A stretch of DNA of 64,000 bases from Heliopora coerulea. Taxonomy: Eukaryota > Cnidaria > Anthozoa > Scleralcyonacea > Helioporidae. The position numbers and the translations under genes were made by a program. The stretch is from positions 62,001 to 126,000 of the forward strand of contig JASJOG010000522.1 of NCBI GenBank assembly GCA_030142905.1. Direction: 5' to 3'. Each line of letters opens with the position of its first letter. Position 1 is the first letter of the stretch. Under the pieces are notes generated by a model that saw only the letters and a program-made list of their open reading frames with translations, did not search any database and had not been told where the DNA came from. Of the stretch, positions 36,297 through 47,705 are shown in pieces.

Positions 36297-36752
36297 TTAG
36301 AAATTAAATACCTTATGCAAAAACAGTCCGCCACCTACTCCTATAAGTGATACAACAAACAGTTGATATTCTTTCATCTCCTCAGAAGGTTTATAATAAT
36401 TTTCAAGTTTTGGTTCTTTTTCTGCTGTAGTGTTGTACTCACGTGACAATTTGTCACGTTCTTGCTCTAAACTTTTCACACGATGATTAATTTCTGCTAA
36501 AGGTTTAAAAGACATGTTTGTTCTATTCATATCTGCATTTGCATCAGATAATTGTTGTCGTAATTTTTCAATCTGTTGTTTTTTTTCCACTTGTTCTTCC
36601 TACCATTTTTCTTTATCTTTTGCTAATTTTTCCATTGCTTCATTATGTCTTTTAATTTCATTTTCATATCCATTATGATTCAACTTGGAAAATAAAAATC
36701 GAGCTCCTGCAAATGCAACAGCATTAAATAATCCACCTACTACTATTTCCAT
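36297..36752 (-). pseudogene. Polinton coiled-coil protein with hydrophobic ends, one stop codon
   Basis: ATG at 36752 (MEIVVGGLFNAVAFAGARFL), a short hydrophobic N-terminus. It is followed by a charged region with EMKEYQ-type heptads, clearly coiled-coil in the part running EKKQQIEKLRQQLSDANADM, and a C-terminal hydrophobic segment QLFVVSLIGVGGGLFLHKVF. A single TAG after codon 53 (at about 36591-36593) splits an otherwise continuous frame of about 150 codons. The hydrophobic ends suggest a membrane-linked or fusion-like structural protein, but I cannot name it. It precedes the zinc-finger gene on the same strand, with TTTATTTAT (plus strand) touching its start codon. Confidence 0.6.
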
Positions 36753-36805
36753 TTATTTATCAAAAAATAGCAGATTTTTGTTTATTTTATTCATTCACAT
36801 GTGTA

Positions 36806-36901
36806 TTAGTTTTTAAATGGATCCGCAGGTAACCATTTTTTGTCTTGTGCATATTTTATTCCAAGAGTCGATACCCCAACAGCTGCTGTTAATTTTAAAT
36901 T
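36806..36901 (-). pseudogene. C-terminal fragment of another Polinton small protein
   Basis: The frame closes at 36806 and reads leftward from the break as LKLTAAVGVSTLGIKYAQDK, ending KWLPADPFKN. A hydrophobic segment followed by a short polar tail suggests a small membrane protein. The N-terminus is lost where the dispersed repeat begins (AGCTTCCACTTGGAAGCT, 36902). Its strand and spacing fit the neighbouring genes. Confidence 0.4.
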
Positions 36902-38640
36902 AGCTTCCACTTGGAAGCTTTGGTAGCATACTGCCCCAGGAATATTTTACATTTCAAAGTCTTTACACAGCCAATTGTGGCATTAAAGAGACTGTCCAAT
37001 CTAAGGACTTAGCCAACTCGGTATTTGACAAGGAGCGTCTGGGGTATGCTCCCTCAGAAAATTTTGAAACCTTGATATCTTAAAACACCATATCTAGCAA
37101 TCCCAGACGATAATTTCTGTGAAAAATACTTGGTACATTTATTGTTATTTTGCACTTGTTTTTTAATTAAAAAATCCTACTGTAATGAAAGACAAAGTAT
37201 GGCATAATTTCTCAGACCGAGATATATTGATCAAGACAAAGTTCGAAGAACTGAATATTACTAACTTATTAAAAGGCAACCAGTCTAGTTTACGTCCTTA
37301 TCATTTCGTCTAATTGTCTACTGCTAGCGCCATTTTTAACTGGGTCTACGAAGAATGTTTGCTCTATTAGCCATAGAATTTGATGAAATTATCTTCCTAG
37401 ACTTGTTGTTCCTTGAAGAAAATGTCAAAAGCGGGATTTTTCCAATACCGGTGGGGATTCGGGATTTTCATTCAAAATCGGGAGAAATCCCAATGAAATC
37501 GGGATGGTTGGACTGTCTGATTATGACTTGACAGTCTTCATACACAACACAACAATAAGATGACAGAGAAATTATAGCATTTCACGGTCCTCTGTCAGAA
37601 GCATCGTACCGTCTACGCTGTTTCCTTTTGATTTTACATTACTTGTTTAATTTTTTTTTCCGGTGACGCAAATACACATCTTTATATGGCTGCTAAGGGA
37701 GTGGCTTAAGTCCCCCCCCACCCCCCTCACCTTGGGTGGATCACTGGACATACTGATGAATGGTCAAGACAAAACTGCGGTTACAAATTTGTAAAACAAA
37801 AATAGCAGTTTTTAATTTTCGAACGTTTTTAAAAAGTACTATTTTGGAACTTAACCGAACTAACAGTTTACAGTAGCTTTAAATATATTTTACAAACTTA
37901 CATTGCATGTTTGAACATAATCATGCATGCAGCATGTTTAATTATTCCATGCTGTTGTCAAATGTTCTCTTACATAAAACAGTCATAATGTCCTATTTAC
38001 GAATTTCTATTTGTGTTTGGTTGTGTATTTCTCTTAAATAACAACTAATATAGCGAATCGTGTAGCGGTTTGCACGGTCTTTTCGAGGCATTCCACCGAC
38101 TGGATGACTTTCAGTTTGAATGCGGAAGTAGACTATCAGGTCATGAAAAACTTCGGAAACAGATATTACGAAATTCAAACCATCCGAGGGAAATATGTAA
38201 GTGTGACGGAGAATATATAAGATAACAAAAGATTTTATCCTAGAAAAACTTTTTTATGTAATTAACCAATGCGTAAACCCGAAAGAAAGGTAGTTTATCC
38301 ACATGTCCCTGGTGTTTTCCAGTTTCAGCTATCGACCCAATCACATGGCTTAATTGCCGGCTAAATTTAACTTTTTGCAAGCCCAGTAATGTCTAGAATA
38401 CTTTCGATTTTCAATAATGTCAATTTTACGAACTGTGAACTTACAAAATCATCAGAAAACACGAACAAGTTACCTGACGACAAGTTTAAGTTTCATGGTT
38501 TTCCCAATTTCTGGTTATAAGTACGGTCTTTACCGATGGAAGTCGTGCTTCACCGACAGACTGGCGTTTTACCGACCAGTTCACCAAAATGTAGGGATGT
38601 GTCATACCCCACACACACACCCGCACGGTAAGCCCCGTGT
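36902..38640. repeat. Dispersed repeat C (paralogue of 57424-59175)
   Basis: Matches 57424-59175 from AGCTTCCACTTGG through the CGGTCTTTACCGA / TTACCGACCAG stretch to GCACGGTA, with scattered differences and small indels. The same end part (CCGACAGACTGGCGTTTTACCGACC) also occurs at 44640. The start carries an 18-bp imperfect hairpin (36902-36919). No reverse transcriptase or transposase motif is visible, so the class is unknown. There is no gene in the interval; the short frames are not supported. Confidence 0.8.
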
Positions 38641-38644
38641 GTAT

Positions 38645-39465
38645 GATTGTTATAAGCCAGGAATAAGAAAGTTTCGTTCGATGTCGTGAACAAATTAAAT
38701 GTTATTAACATCCAAACTACGCATAGCTCAAATATAAATTGGGAAAATACAGCATGTGCAACTGAAATAGCACGAAGACAGACGAACGTTTCAAGAAGAA
38801 GCCTTGCGTAAGAATCTCACAGTTTGACGACAAGAAAGGTCTCCACAGCCGTTTTACTTTTTACGATAGCTTTATGGTGAAACTACAGACTAGTAAGTTT
38901 GCGGGAGCTTTTTCCACAACTAGTGGCACGTGATTATTTGACCGGCTGCGTATCATCATTCCAAAAACGCTTAACTCCTTCCCCTCGGGATAACGGTTCG
39001 ACAATTTTACCCTGGCCAGCAGGCAACGATTTTTCGTCGACGGGAAAGGTCGTACGGTGAAAGGGTTAATGACCGGGCTTTTTAAGTTTGAGCAAATCTC
39101 TACTCCACTCTTAACCGTAATCTCTATCGCAATTGTGATACTTATTTGAATCCTAATCCAATCCCTAATCCTGATCCCAACTCAAACCCCAACTCGAAAC
39201 CTAACCCCTAATACTATCCCCTTACAAAGCCTAAAGTAATGAAAAAAGAAAGAGTTTAAAAGTGTTACATGGCAAGATGCGCCTAGAACCCAAGAAGTGC
39301 CGTTTGTAAATCGACGCCCCTAGTCAATAGGCTCTAAGCATTGGAATGTGCCGACTTCAGGGAAAAAATTGCACCCTTTCCCGGTGGGATGTACCCCTTT
39401 GACAAGTAAAATAATCTGGCATTAACTAGAGTGAAATGATAGAAGACTGAAGGTGTTGGAAAAGT
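38645..39465. repeat. Dispersed repeat D, copy 1 (paralogue of 62873-63637)
   Basis: Begins TTATAAGCCAGGAATAAGAAAG, the same family as part of the array unit (2025-2252 in unit 1), then extends beyond it. The match to copy 2 continues to AGAAGACTGA. Near 39149-39225 is a degenerate run of CCTAAT/AACCC hexamers. A minus-strand frame at 39334-39633 has no recognisable domain. Confidence 0.8.
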
Positions 39466-40138
39466 ACAGAGAAGTTTGTCGTTTCGAGCAACGTCTTTTA
39501 ATCGTATCAACTGTCCAATCAAGGTTCTGTGTAAAGATCTGAAACCAAATTCGGAAGTCAACGGAACTAGCTGCGTGTATGTTTTGTGTTTTATTAGTTC
39601 GTTGCCATGGGAGCGTGGTGAGAGCTTTTTCAAGTTAGGGTGAGGAGCAATAACTGAAGGGCACCTTGTTAGGTATCACAAGAGATTCAGACTCATTGGG
39701 GTTATATGTAATTGCCGGTTACCTGCAAAATATTAGGACATTTTTCAATTGACATTTGACAATGAGGATTTCAGCTAATTCCTTGTCGTATGTTTAGTGC
39801 AATGCTTCTGTGACGAAATGTAGCATCTTTAAACCAGTCTGATTAGCAGATGACATGCTTTTTTTTACCAAATGTTACAACAATCTTGATTTGTTGGACT
39901 TCAGCGTTTAAAATAAAACAACAACACTGCCCATTTGTGCGGTAATTGATTTAGAGTGGGCAGTGTGTTGGTGTCAGCTAATAAAACTGACTAACAGAAC
40001 AATTATCAATTCAGGGTCAGTAGCCCTTAACATAAATCTTTTTAATGGTATTTTATAGGTCTTTTAAATGTTGGTTTACAAGGGTATACAGTCAGCCCAA
40101 TTGGAACAACCCAGGTCATTTCCGCGTAATCTTTCGGC
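39466..40138. other. No feature recognised
   Basis: AT-rich sequence without a supported frame, repeat match inside the window, or RNA motif. It ends at an hAT terminus. Confidence 0.6.
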
Positions 40139-40960
40139 CAGTGGCGTAACGAAGCTAGTGAGGGCCCTTAGGAGCATTTTGCTCGGGGGCCTTCGACCCT
40201 CCTCAGCTTAGACATACATTTCAAGACTTCAATGGACTGCTGGAGGTTATAGAGTCTGAAATCTGAATCAGATAAAAAGATAGTACATTTGCAACTGAAC
40301 CTTCACAATACACATGAAATCATCTATTTGATGAAAGATAAGGAAAATGGAAAACAATAACATGTAGATATTAACACTAACGTAGCATGTGCATGATCTA
40401 GTAAATGTACAGAAATAATTCTTATGGTCATGTTGAACCAAAGTAATGAATTACTATACAACAGAGCTACTAACATAAATGCTATTTTTACATAATAGGC
40501 AGCTAGCAATGAAAAAATACAATGACAATTATATTTCTTTTGAAATATGACATTTAAAACAAACAGGACAAAGTATTTAAGCTACATTTATGTCCACCCG
40601 AGACTGCATGACACAGTGTCCACTGTCTGAGAATATGTCCAATAGGCAATATAATAAATCCGAACATTTACACTTTACAATTACAAGCCAAACTGCTTGC
40701 ACCTACGTGCATTGAGACTTGCAAAACTGTTAATCAATTCCTTCTTATCAATTGATCTGGCCTCAGCATTTTCAATAGACAGAATAGCCAAGTGATCTAG
40801 TCTCTCTTGGCTCATTGTGGATCAATGGTATGTCTTAATAAGCTTTAGTTTGAAAAAACACCGCTCTGCCGATGCCACAATTGCTGGGATCGAAACGAAG
40901 AGAACGAGTAGCTTGTACACCATAGGAAACGACGAAGTTACGCAACTTTCAAGCATCAAT
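40139..40960 (-). mobile_element. hAT DNA transposon, 3' portion
   Basis: The terminus CAGTGGCGTAACGAAGCTAG at 40139 is a typical hAT end. The next 100 bp match, in reverse, the right arm of the MITEs at 46421-46610 and 61121-61310. The minus-strand transposase C-terminus ends at 40681, leaving a plausible 3' untranslated part. The element is cut at 40960 by the 3' tail of a LINE, and its 5' part is not found after that LINE. Confidence 0.75.
40681..40960 (-). pseudogene. hAT transposase C-terminal dimerisation domain, with a stop
   Basis: Read leftward from 40960, the frame gives IPAIVASAERCFFKLKLIKT, then a TGA, then STMSQERLDHLAILSIENAE and a closing ARSIDKKELINSFAS part, ending at TAA 40681-40683. 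This is the hAT dimerisation region (expected SAERSFSKLKLIK..LRSTMSQERLN.LALLSIE) as seen in ZMYM1-like and related hAT transposases. The internal TGA and the loss of the N-terminal part make it non-functional. In an intact element this domain lets transposase subunits pair at the ends. Confidence 0.8.
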
Positions 40961-41174
40961 TTTATTTGTAATTTGTAATTTGTAATTTAATTGCTTCACC
41001 GTCATAGTACAAAGCAGTAATTAAGTAAATACAATAAAATATATATAAATAAATATATAAACAAACATTACTAAAACTAGAGGACGGTAGGGTAACCGCA
41101 ACAGCATAAGCCAATTACTGCGGGCCCAGATTTATAAAACTATATGATAAGGTCATGCATTATATTAATAAAAC

Positions 41175-42915
41175 CTAAAAACAACAAGTAATTGGATATT
41201 TAAGACTGCGCGTTATGTTACATTTAGAGCAAATAGTTTTAAAAGTCCTAGGATTGTCAGGGTCATAAGTTGCTTCAAGCGAAGCGTGGTAATAGCTTTT
41301 AAGAACAGATTTAAAAGAGTTCAGGTTGTTCCCGCTGAAGTCGTTCTCACAAGCCAATGCATTCCACATTCTAATGGCACGAACAAAGAATGATCTTTGA
41401 TACGTTGATGTCTTACATTTGGGTACATTATACATGGTTGCAGAATTAGCGAAGGATCTAGTGTACCTACCAGGTCTACGAACACTAGGTATAAGGCTAG
41501 GTTTAACCTCTACAAGGCCAAGTGTAATCTTAAACAATAGCACAAGATTTAAAAATTCGTGCCAATAACAAATTGGAATTAGTGACAATGATTTTAGTCT
41601 AGACGCATAACTGACCGTGGTAGAGAAGGGCAAATAAAGAATAAATTTTGTTGCACGCCTCTGGACTAGTTCCAATTGCTGCATAAGATCAACGGTTTGT
41701 GGAGACCAGATCTGGGTAGCGTATCCCAGATGAGGGTGCACCAGTGTTTAATATATGGTTCGTCTAATAGAGTCACCTCGGATATATCGAGAGTTTCTTC
41801 TAATGTAGCCTAAGGTCTTGTTAGCACGATTTACTTGGTGATATACTTGCAATTTCCATGAAAGATCAGCAGTCACCAGCACACCAATGTGCCGTTCACT
41901 GTAAACAGAGTCCAACTCCACGCCATTTATCATATATTTATGAACGACCGGCTTGGTCTTACGCGTTATTGACTGAGATCTACATTTCGTTTCATTAAAC
42001 GTTAAATCTGAATGCAGTGACCAGGTGACTAAGTTCGAAATGTCAGTCTGGAGGGCGTGGGTGTCGTCAGGTGATCTAATCGATTTGAACACTTTTGTAT
42101 CGTCAGCAAACATGCTGACACAGCTTGAGCTTACTATATCAGGCAGATCGTTCACGTATATCAAAAATAGTGCGGGACCTAGTATAGAGCCCTGGGGCAC
42201 TCCTGATGTAACGGGTAACGTGATCGAAGTTGCTCCAAGGACAGTTACTCGTTGCTTACGGTCCGTTAGATAACACTGGATCCATTTCAATAACTTTCCA
42301 CCGAAGCCGAAATTCCGAAGCTTCTGAACTAGCAACTTATGGTCCACTCGATCAAATGCTTTACTCATGTCTACGTATATCATATCGACCTGCCCGCCAT
42401 GATCCAGAGTAGATTGTATGTATTCTAAAACTTCAATGAGGATAGTAATACATGACTTCCCCATCACAAAACCATGCTGACAGGCCTTAATTTTCTCACA
42501 GATTTTGTCTTTAATACCATTAAAGATGCATCGTTCCAGTAAATTCGACACGATAGGTAAAAACGATATAGGTCTGTAGTTTTCTGTGCACTCCTCATCA
42601 CCCTTTTTGAACACCGGGATTGCATTTGCCAATTTCCATTCGCGAGGTATTTCACCTTGTTGAAGGGACTTATCAAATAGCTCACAAAGCGATGGCGCAA
42701 TGACAGGAGCGGTTTCACGTAATAATCTAGCTGGGATATTGTCAACACCAGCAGCTTTAGACACGTCCAAGGTCTGAAGGACAGTTTGTACTTCACTTTC
42801 CGTTAGTGCCATATCAGATAACAGTGGTTCGCAATTAGTTTCAAAAGAATTATTAACCTCTAAGCAACTTTCTGTAAAGATAGAGGCGAAGTACTCATTA
42901 AACAGATTAGCGATT
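41175..42915 (-). pseudogene. LINE reverse transcriptase with one premature stop
   Basis: Motifs in order: KAAGVDNIPARLL, ENYRPISFLPIVSNLLE, motif A MIYVDMSKAFDRVDH, motif B SGVPQGSILGPALFLIY, catalytic FADD (about 42099-42110), GVLVTADLSW, and after a stop VQRRATKFIL and the IRMWNALAC end motif. The stop is TAA at 41748-41750, and the same frame continues after it. Without that stop and the frameshift upstream, the copy would be close to coding. Frames antisense to it are shadows. Confidence 0.85.
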
Positions 42916-42924
42916 GTTGAGGAG

Positions 42925-43773
42925 TATTAACTACAACTCTCGCTAAGTCCTCTTCTGTTGTTCCTGTGCCTGGCATTTACACGTAATTTGGCACGCTTCG
43001 TGATTTCGATGTTTGTTTAAAAATTGACCAAAATTGCTTGGAATTCTCCTTAATGCCAACCTCAAGAGACTTAAAAAATTTCTCACGGGTCGCTTGGATT
43101 AGTTGTTTTACTTCGGTACGCAATTTCCTAATCTTATCTTTTAAGTGAAGAGTAGGCGATTTCCTTAATCTTTTCCGAAGGGTGTCTTTTTTCTTGATCA
43201 AATTCAATATTGTTTCGTTTATCCATGGCATTGGATTTCTACCCTTAAGTTTCTTTGTTGGAATACTATCTGATACGGCAGCGAGAAAAGCATCTTTCCA
43301 ACATTGCCAATCCAAATTAATATCATTACTGCCCAAGACCGACGACAGATTTACTGCTGTTAGGGAACCACGCAACCGACCGAAATCTCCTGATATGTAA
43401 TCATAAATAGTTCGATGAATTTTTGTGGGAGCCTTAACAAAGGCAGAAAAATCGAAAGAAATTACTCCATGGTCCGAGTATATCCCGGCGTCCTCAGGAG
43501 ACAAAACCTCACACGCACGAATGCGATCTGGCATACTCGTTATTACCAGGTCAAGCACATTATTCTCACGGGTCAGTGTATGGTTTAATTGTGATAAATT
43601 ATGGTCGTTAAGTGCTTCAACAAAACAAAGTTCGTTATTGCCGCTTGCTCTGACTGCTTGCTCCCAAGAAATATGTGGCAAGTTGAAATCACCAGCCAAA
43701 ATTATACCATTATATTGATCTGCTATATTATCCAAAAAAGCATTAAATGTTTCTAAGTTTTTAAGACCTTTAG
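42925..43773 (-). pseudogene. LINE endonuclease (EEP/APE type) C-terminal half and linker
   Basis: Contains the GDFNLPHISWE motif and, further on, LDLVITSMPDRI and YSDHGVISFDF, the Asn/Asp and SDH motifs of the exonuclease-endonuclease-phosphatase fold that nicks the target. The basic linker GRNPMPWINETILNLIKKKD and a long charged helix follow. The N-terminal half of the nuclease is missing. The frame closes at 42977 just before the reverse transcriptase; reading resumes one frame away (NLFNEYFASIF), so a frameshift lies near 42925. Confidence 0.8.
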
Positions 43774-44330
43774 CTGGTCGTGAGTTTTTCTTAAACAACT
43801 AATACAGCGAATTTTGTAGCGGTTTGCACGCTCTTTTCAAGGCATTTTGCCGACTAGGTGACTTTCAGTTTGAATGCGGAATTAGATTATCAGATCGTGA
43901 AAAACGTCGGAAACTGATACAAACTTTAAACCATCCGTGGGAAAGATGTAAGTGTGACGGAGAAGATATAAGATAACAAAAGATTTTATCTTGGGAAAAC
44001 TTTTTTACGCATTTAACCAAAGCGTAAACCCGAAAGAAAGATAGTTTATCCACATTTCCCTGGTGGTTTCCAGTTTCAGCTCTCGACCCAATCAAATGGC
44101 TTAATTGCCGGCTAAATTTAACTTTTGGCCAGTCCAGTAATGTCTAGAATACTTTCGATTTTTAATAATGTCAATTTTCCTAACTGAAAACTTTTAAAAT
44201 CATCAGAAAACACGACCAAGTTACCCGACGACAGGTTTAAGTTTCACAGTTTTCCCAATATCTGGTTAGAAGACCACAAGTTTATCGGTACATTACTGCC
44301 ATGGGTTATCCTCTATAAATAAAGTTGTCT

Positions 44331-44473
44331 CTGTCTCTGTGTGTCTCTGTGTGTCTCTGTGCATCTCTGTGCGTCTCTGTGTGTCTCTGTGCGTCTCTGT
44401 GTGTCTCTGTGAGTCTCTGTCTCTGTCTCTGTCTCTGTCTCTGTCTCTGTCTGTCTGTCTCTGTCTGTCTGTC

Positions 44474-44510
<37 letters not shown>

Positions 44511-44549
44511 GTCTCTGTCTCTGTCTCTGTCTCTGTCTCTGTCTCTGTC

Positions 44550-44612
<63 letters not shown>
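44331..44612. repeat. Compound microsatellite (TGTCTC)n, (CTGT)n, (CT)n, (TA)n
   Basis: About 280 bp of hexamer, tetramer and dinucleotide repeats in succession. It is preceded by GGGTTATCCTCTATAAATAAAG, which looks like the last bases of a LINE, so the tract may be the tail of a very short LINE copy inserted in block A. Long Leu/Ser/Cys/Val frames across it are repeat translation, not genes. Confidence 0.9.
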
Positions 44613-44615
<3 letters not shown>

Positions 44616-44729
44616 CCTACGGTCTTTACCGACGGAAGTCCTGCTTTACCGACAGACTGGCGTTTTACCGACCAGTTCACCAAAATGTAGGGGGATGTCA
44701 TACCCCCCAAACACCATCGCACGTTACGC

Positions 44730-46340
44730 CCCTGGAAATAAGTAATTTATTAGATCACCACTTTACGCAAATAGGCCACGATTAGCAAATGACATCCCTG
44801 CGACGGATCCTAGTTTTACAGAATATGTCACCCCTACTCAACATAGCTTTTCTATTAAAGAAACGAATAACAGCGGTGTTCATAAATTAATACAGTCATT
44901 ACCAGTAAATAAAGGAGGTGCCCTTGATGCAATTTCTTGCAAACTATTGAAAGAAACTGCTCCAATTATAACACCATTGTTAACATTTATTATAAATCTG
45001 TCAATTAGTAGTGGCATTTTTCCTGATGACTGCAAAATTGCACGAGTATCTCGAGCGTATAAGGAAAATATTAAGTCTTATCCAAATAACTACAGGACTA
45101 TATCTGTTCTACGGATCGTTAGTAAAACAGTAGAGAAGATTGTTTTCAGCCAGCTTTATACTTCTTTAATTGAAAATGATCTCCTAGCAGATTCTGAACA
45201 TGCTTTTAGACCAATGCATTATGTCCATGCAGCTTTACCTGAAGCCACGAATGACTGGTATTTAAATATAGATAATGGTCTACTTAACGTTGTACTATTT
45301 TTGGATCTAAAGAAAACTTTCGATACGGTCAACCATCAGATTTTACTTGAAAAGCTTAAATTCTATGGAGTAGACGCTCATGCCCTTCTCTGGTTTACCT
45401 CATATCTTTCGGATCATAAACAGTGAACGTGAAAAGGACGAAGTACCATATAATAGCAAGCAACCATAGACTCAATCAATTGGAACATAATTTTCATATC
45501 AAAGTCCAAGATCAGCCACTATTAAGGCTAAACTCCTATAGATATTGAGGGATTCATGTAGATGAAACCCTAAGGTTGGGAAATTCAACTTGGTACAATA
45601 TTCAAAAAGATTTCCGCAGCTCTTGGGGCATTAAAACGAGTTCGTAACCTTGTACCCCGCCGAACTTTATCAAGAATATGTGAAGCCCTGATACTACCAT
45701 ATCTTGACTATTGTAGTTAAGTGTGGGGATGTTTGGGAAAATGGAATTCTGACGGAATCCAGAAACTGCAAAACGGGGGCAGGTAGAATAATTACTTATT
45801 CATGTTATGAACATCGATCTTCGGACATTTTGAATGACCTTGGTTGGGAAACTCTTGATCAAAGACGCACTAAGCAACTGGCATTTTCCGTTTACAAGAC
45901 TATTAATAATTTGTTTCTTACGGGCCTGAAATCATCATTTGAACCCACCACTCAAATTCATTCATATAACCTGAGAGGCAGATCAAACAACATTTTTATC
46001 CAAAGACCTCAAAATGGTGCTCCAAAGAAGAGTTTTAGCTATCGAGGTGCAGTTGTTTGGAATAGCCTGCCAAATGAATTGAAAACTAAGTCGTCAGTTG
46101 TTTTGTTTAAACGTGTTCATTAGATTTCTGTTCCATTGTCACTTACTTGCTCGGATTATTTTTTGAAATTTATTTATAGTATTAATATGTTGTAATAATT
46201 AGTATTGTTAATATGTGTAATTTATATATAATAGGGTATTCATGATTGTATTGTAAAAACTTAATTATTGTACGGGTCTTTGGAAGAGCATTGTTTTGTA
46301 ATGATGAGATAGCATGGGTAAACAAAGCTTGATAATGATG
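44730..46340 (+). pseudogene. L2/CR1-type LINE, copy A, with palm deletion
   Basis: Fragments in order: LDHHFTQIG at 44750; LLKETAPIITPLLTF (44940s); YRTISVLRIVSKTVEKIVF; LDLKKTFDTVNHQILLEKL (motif A, 45300s); and SYLSDHKQ with a stop at 45424. Directly after this, the sequence jumps to the thumb region, so motif B and the YxDD catalytic motif are missing compared with copy B. The C-terminal part (45704-46123) has RIITYSCYEHRSSDILNDLG and AVVWNSLPNELKT. A 3' end with TTTGGAAGAGC and a GATGATGA end follows near 46340. Many stops and shifts. Confidence 0.8.
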
Positions 46341-46420
46341 AAAAGTAGTATGGCCGATTATGAGAAGATTCCCAGGAAGAATTCAGGAACAAAAAAGGTC
46401 CAGACTTGGACACTTGCTGG

Positions 46421-46610
46421 CAGAGGCGTAACGGACTATGGTCAGGGTTAGAGCAACTCCAAAGGGCCCCCGACCTCTAACTGGCCTAAGATGACTCTGT
46501 AAAGACAATTGAGATTAAAGTTTTGAAATATATGTTTATACTAAGTAGAGTGGCGGGGGCCCTTGAACGAAAATCTCCTAAGGGCCTCTAGTAGTTCCGT
46601 TACGCCACTG
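46421..46610. mobile_element. 190-bp hAT MITE in block A
   Basis: Left end CAGAGGCGTAACGGACTA, right end reading inward CAGTGGCGTAACGGAACTAC: inverted ends of about 16 bp. Flanks CTTGCTGG and TTTGTTCG are consistent with a decayed 8-bp target duplication. The right arm resembles 40139-40240, the end of the hAT element that still keeps transposase sequence. Confidence 0.8.
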
Positions 46611-47705
46611 TTTGTTCGCAACAGATTCAACACCCTTTGTTTTGTTTCCAACGAGCCACAAATAACCCGTGGCCTGGTGATCTTCAGAGGCTGTTTTAGG
46701 GATCAACGATACTTTCTATATTACTACCGCTGAGTATAATATGATATTAATGCTATAACAGATTTTATTTACTGCTTTAATACGCTCATCATTAGTCTGT
46801 CAACCATCAATGGACGACTGCTGGTCTTTCAAGAAAGAAAAGTCTTAATTATGACAACAACTATTAACAACAAAACAATCATTATATCAACCAGCACACC
46901 AGCAACACCAACCACACCAACCGATTTCGTTTTATTTGCTTATACCACTGTTGCTTATTATTTGGCAAAGTACTGTGTAGCTTGCACTGAATGTTCTTAT
47001 GCATGCCATGTTTGGTAAATGTCTCAATAAATGAGTTGTTACTCCAAGATTGTCTAGTGAATCATGGCTAACCACCACAGTCGCAGTTTAGAATAAGTTT
47101 TGCACAGAACTTACGGTAATAGTCTTGTTGGTCATTATATTCAACGTAACATACCTTCCTCACACATCATGGCTGGTTGTTCTGGTCTGTAAGTCTGTTC
47201 ATCTAGAAAAGGTAAAAAGCAACAAAATGGTTAGAAGATTCGAGGTGTTGGTCACAATACCGATTTAATGACATTTACTCCTTACATTTCCGCCATTTCA
47301 ACGCTGTTCCTTGATTTTGTTGTTTATTTATATTGATTTTCATAGTTTCAAGGTGTTGTTTTATTGCTTTAGGAGATAAACATAAGGTGTAGCTGACTGT
47401 GTTCCACAAGAGTGGCAGCCAGTGATCACGGCCAAATCATTACGTTTATGGAACTATTTGACCAACTACAATTCAGGTCTACAAGTCACAGTAGGCTATC
47501 ACGAAATGTGATACTCACGACTCAGGTAATGACAGGTTGACGAGATTTGAAATGTCACTGATCTTTTTTCATTTCAAATTTGAGGATAGGAAAGATCTTT
47601 ACTTTAACTTTGAAATTTAATGTCGTTTTGACAAGGTTCGTTCATCAGGACATGAGGCTATACTAATTTACGTTTATCTGTTTATCGTGCAATTCTATGT
47701 GAAAA

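Larger units (their letters stand above)
30876..36901 (-). mobile_element. Truncated Polinton/Maverick element
   Basis: Identified by a protein-primed type family B DNA polymerase with several small genes on the same strand, in very AT-rich DNA. The left end at 30876 begins AGTTTTTATAAAAGG; Polintons characteristically begin with AG. It sits exactly where array unit 10 breaks off. The right end is lost: the last small-gene fragment runs into an unrelated dispersed repeat at 36902. Integrase, capsid genes, protease and packaging ATPase, which usually complete such elements, are absent, as is the second terminal repeat. Nearly every gene has stops or frameshifts, so the element is dead. Polintons are related to adintoviruses and virophages; the copy here is a fossil. 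Confidence 0.85.
40961..43773 (-). mobile_element. CR1-like LINE, nearly complete coding region
   Basis: The minus-strand element has endonuclease, reverse transcriptase and C-terminal region in the correct order. The 3' end carries a 7-bp repeat tail (TTTGTAA on the plus strand, 40964-40990) and joins the hAT transposase pseudogene. The 5' end breaks inside the endonuclease at about 43773, where duplicated block A begins. No target duplication was found. Damage is light: one stop and about one frameshift. Confidence 0.85.
43774..47705 (+). repeat. Duplicated block A (direct copy of 58558-62385)
   Basis: From CTGGTCGTGAGTTT to about GTTTATCTGTTTATCGTG the order of sequence matches block B in the same orientation. 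It includes a decayed LINE, its 3' end and an hAT MITE. Block A has an extra simple-repeat insert (about 44266-44614) and lacks several hundred bp of the LINE palm region that block B keeps. Shared internal insertions show that both descend from one composite, not from independent insertions. Confidence 0.85.

Noticed and set aside
38417..38689. 90-codon plus-strand frame
   Set aside because: Spans the join of two dispersed repeats; no domain, and not conserved at 44620 or 59065.
44325..44785. Two long frames of 121 and 148 codons rich in Ser, Leu, Cys, Val
   Set aside because: Translation of the TGTCTC/CT microsatellite.
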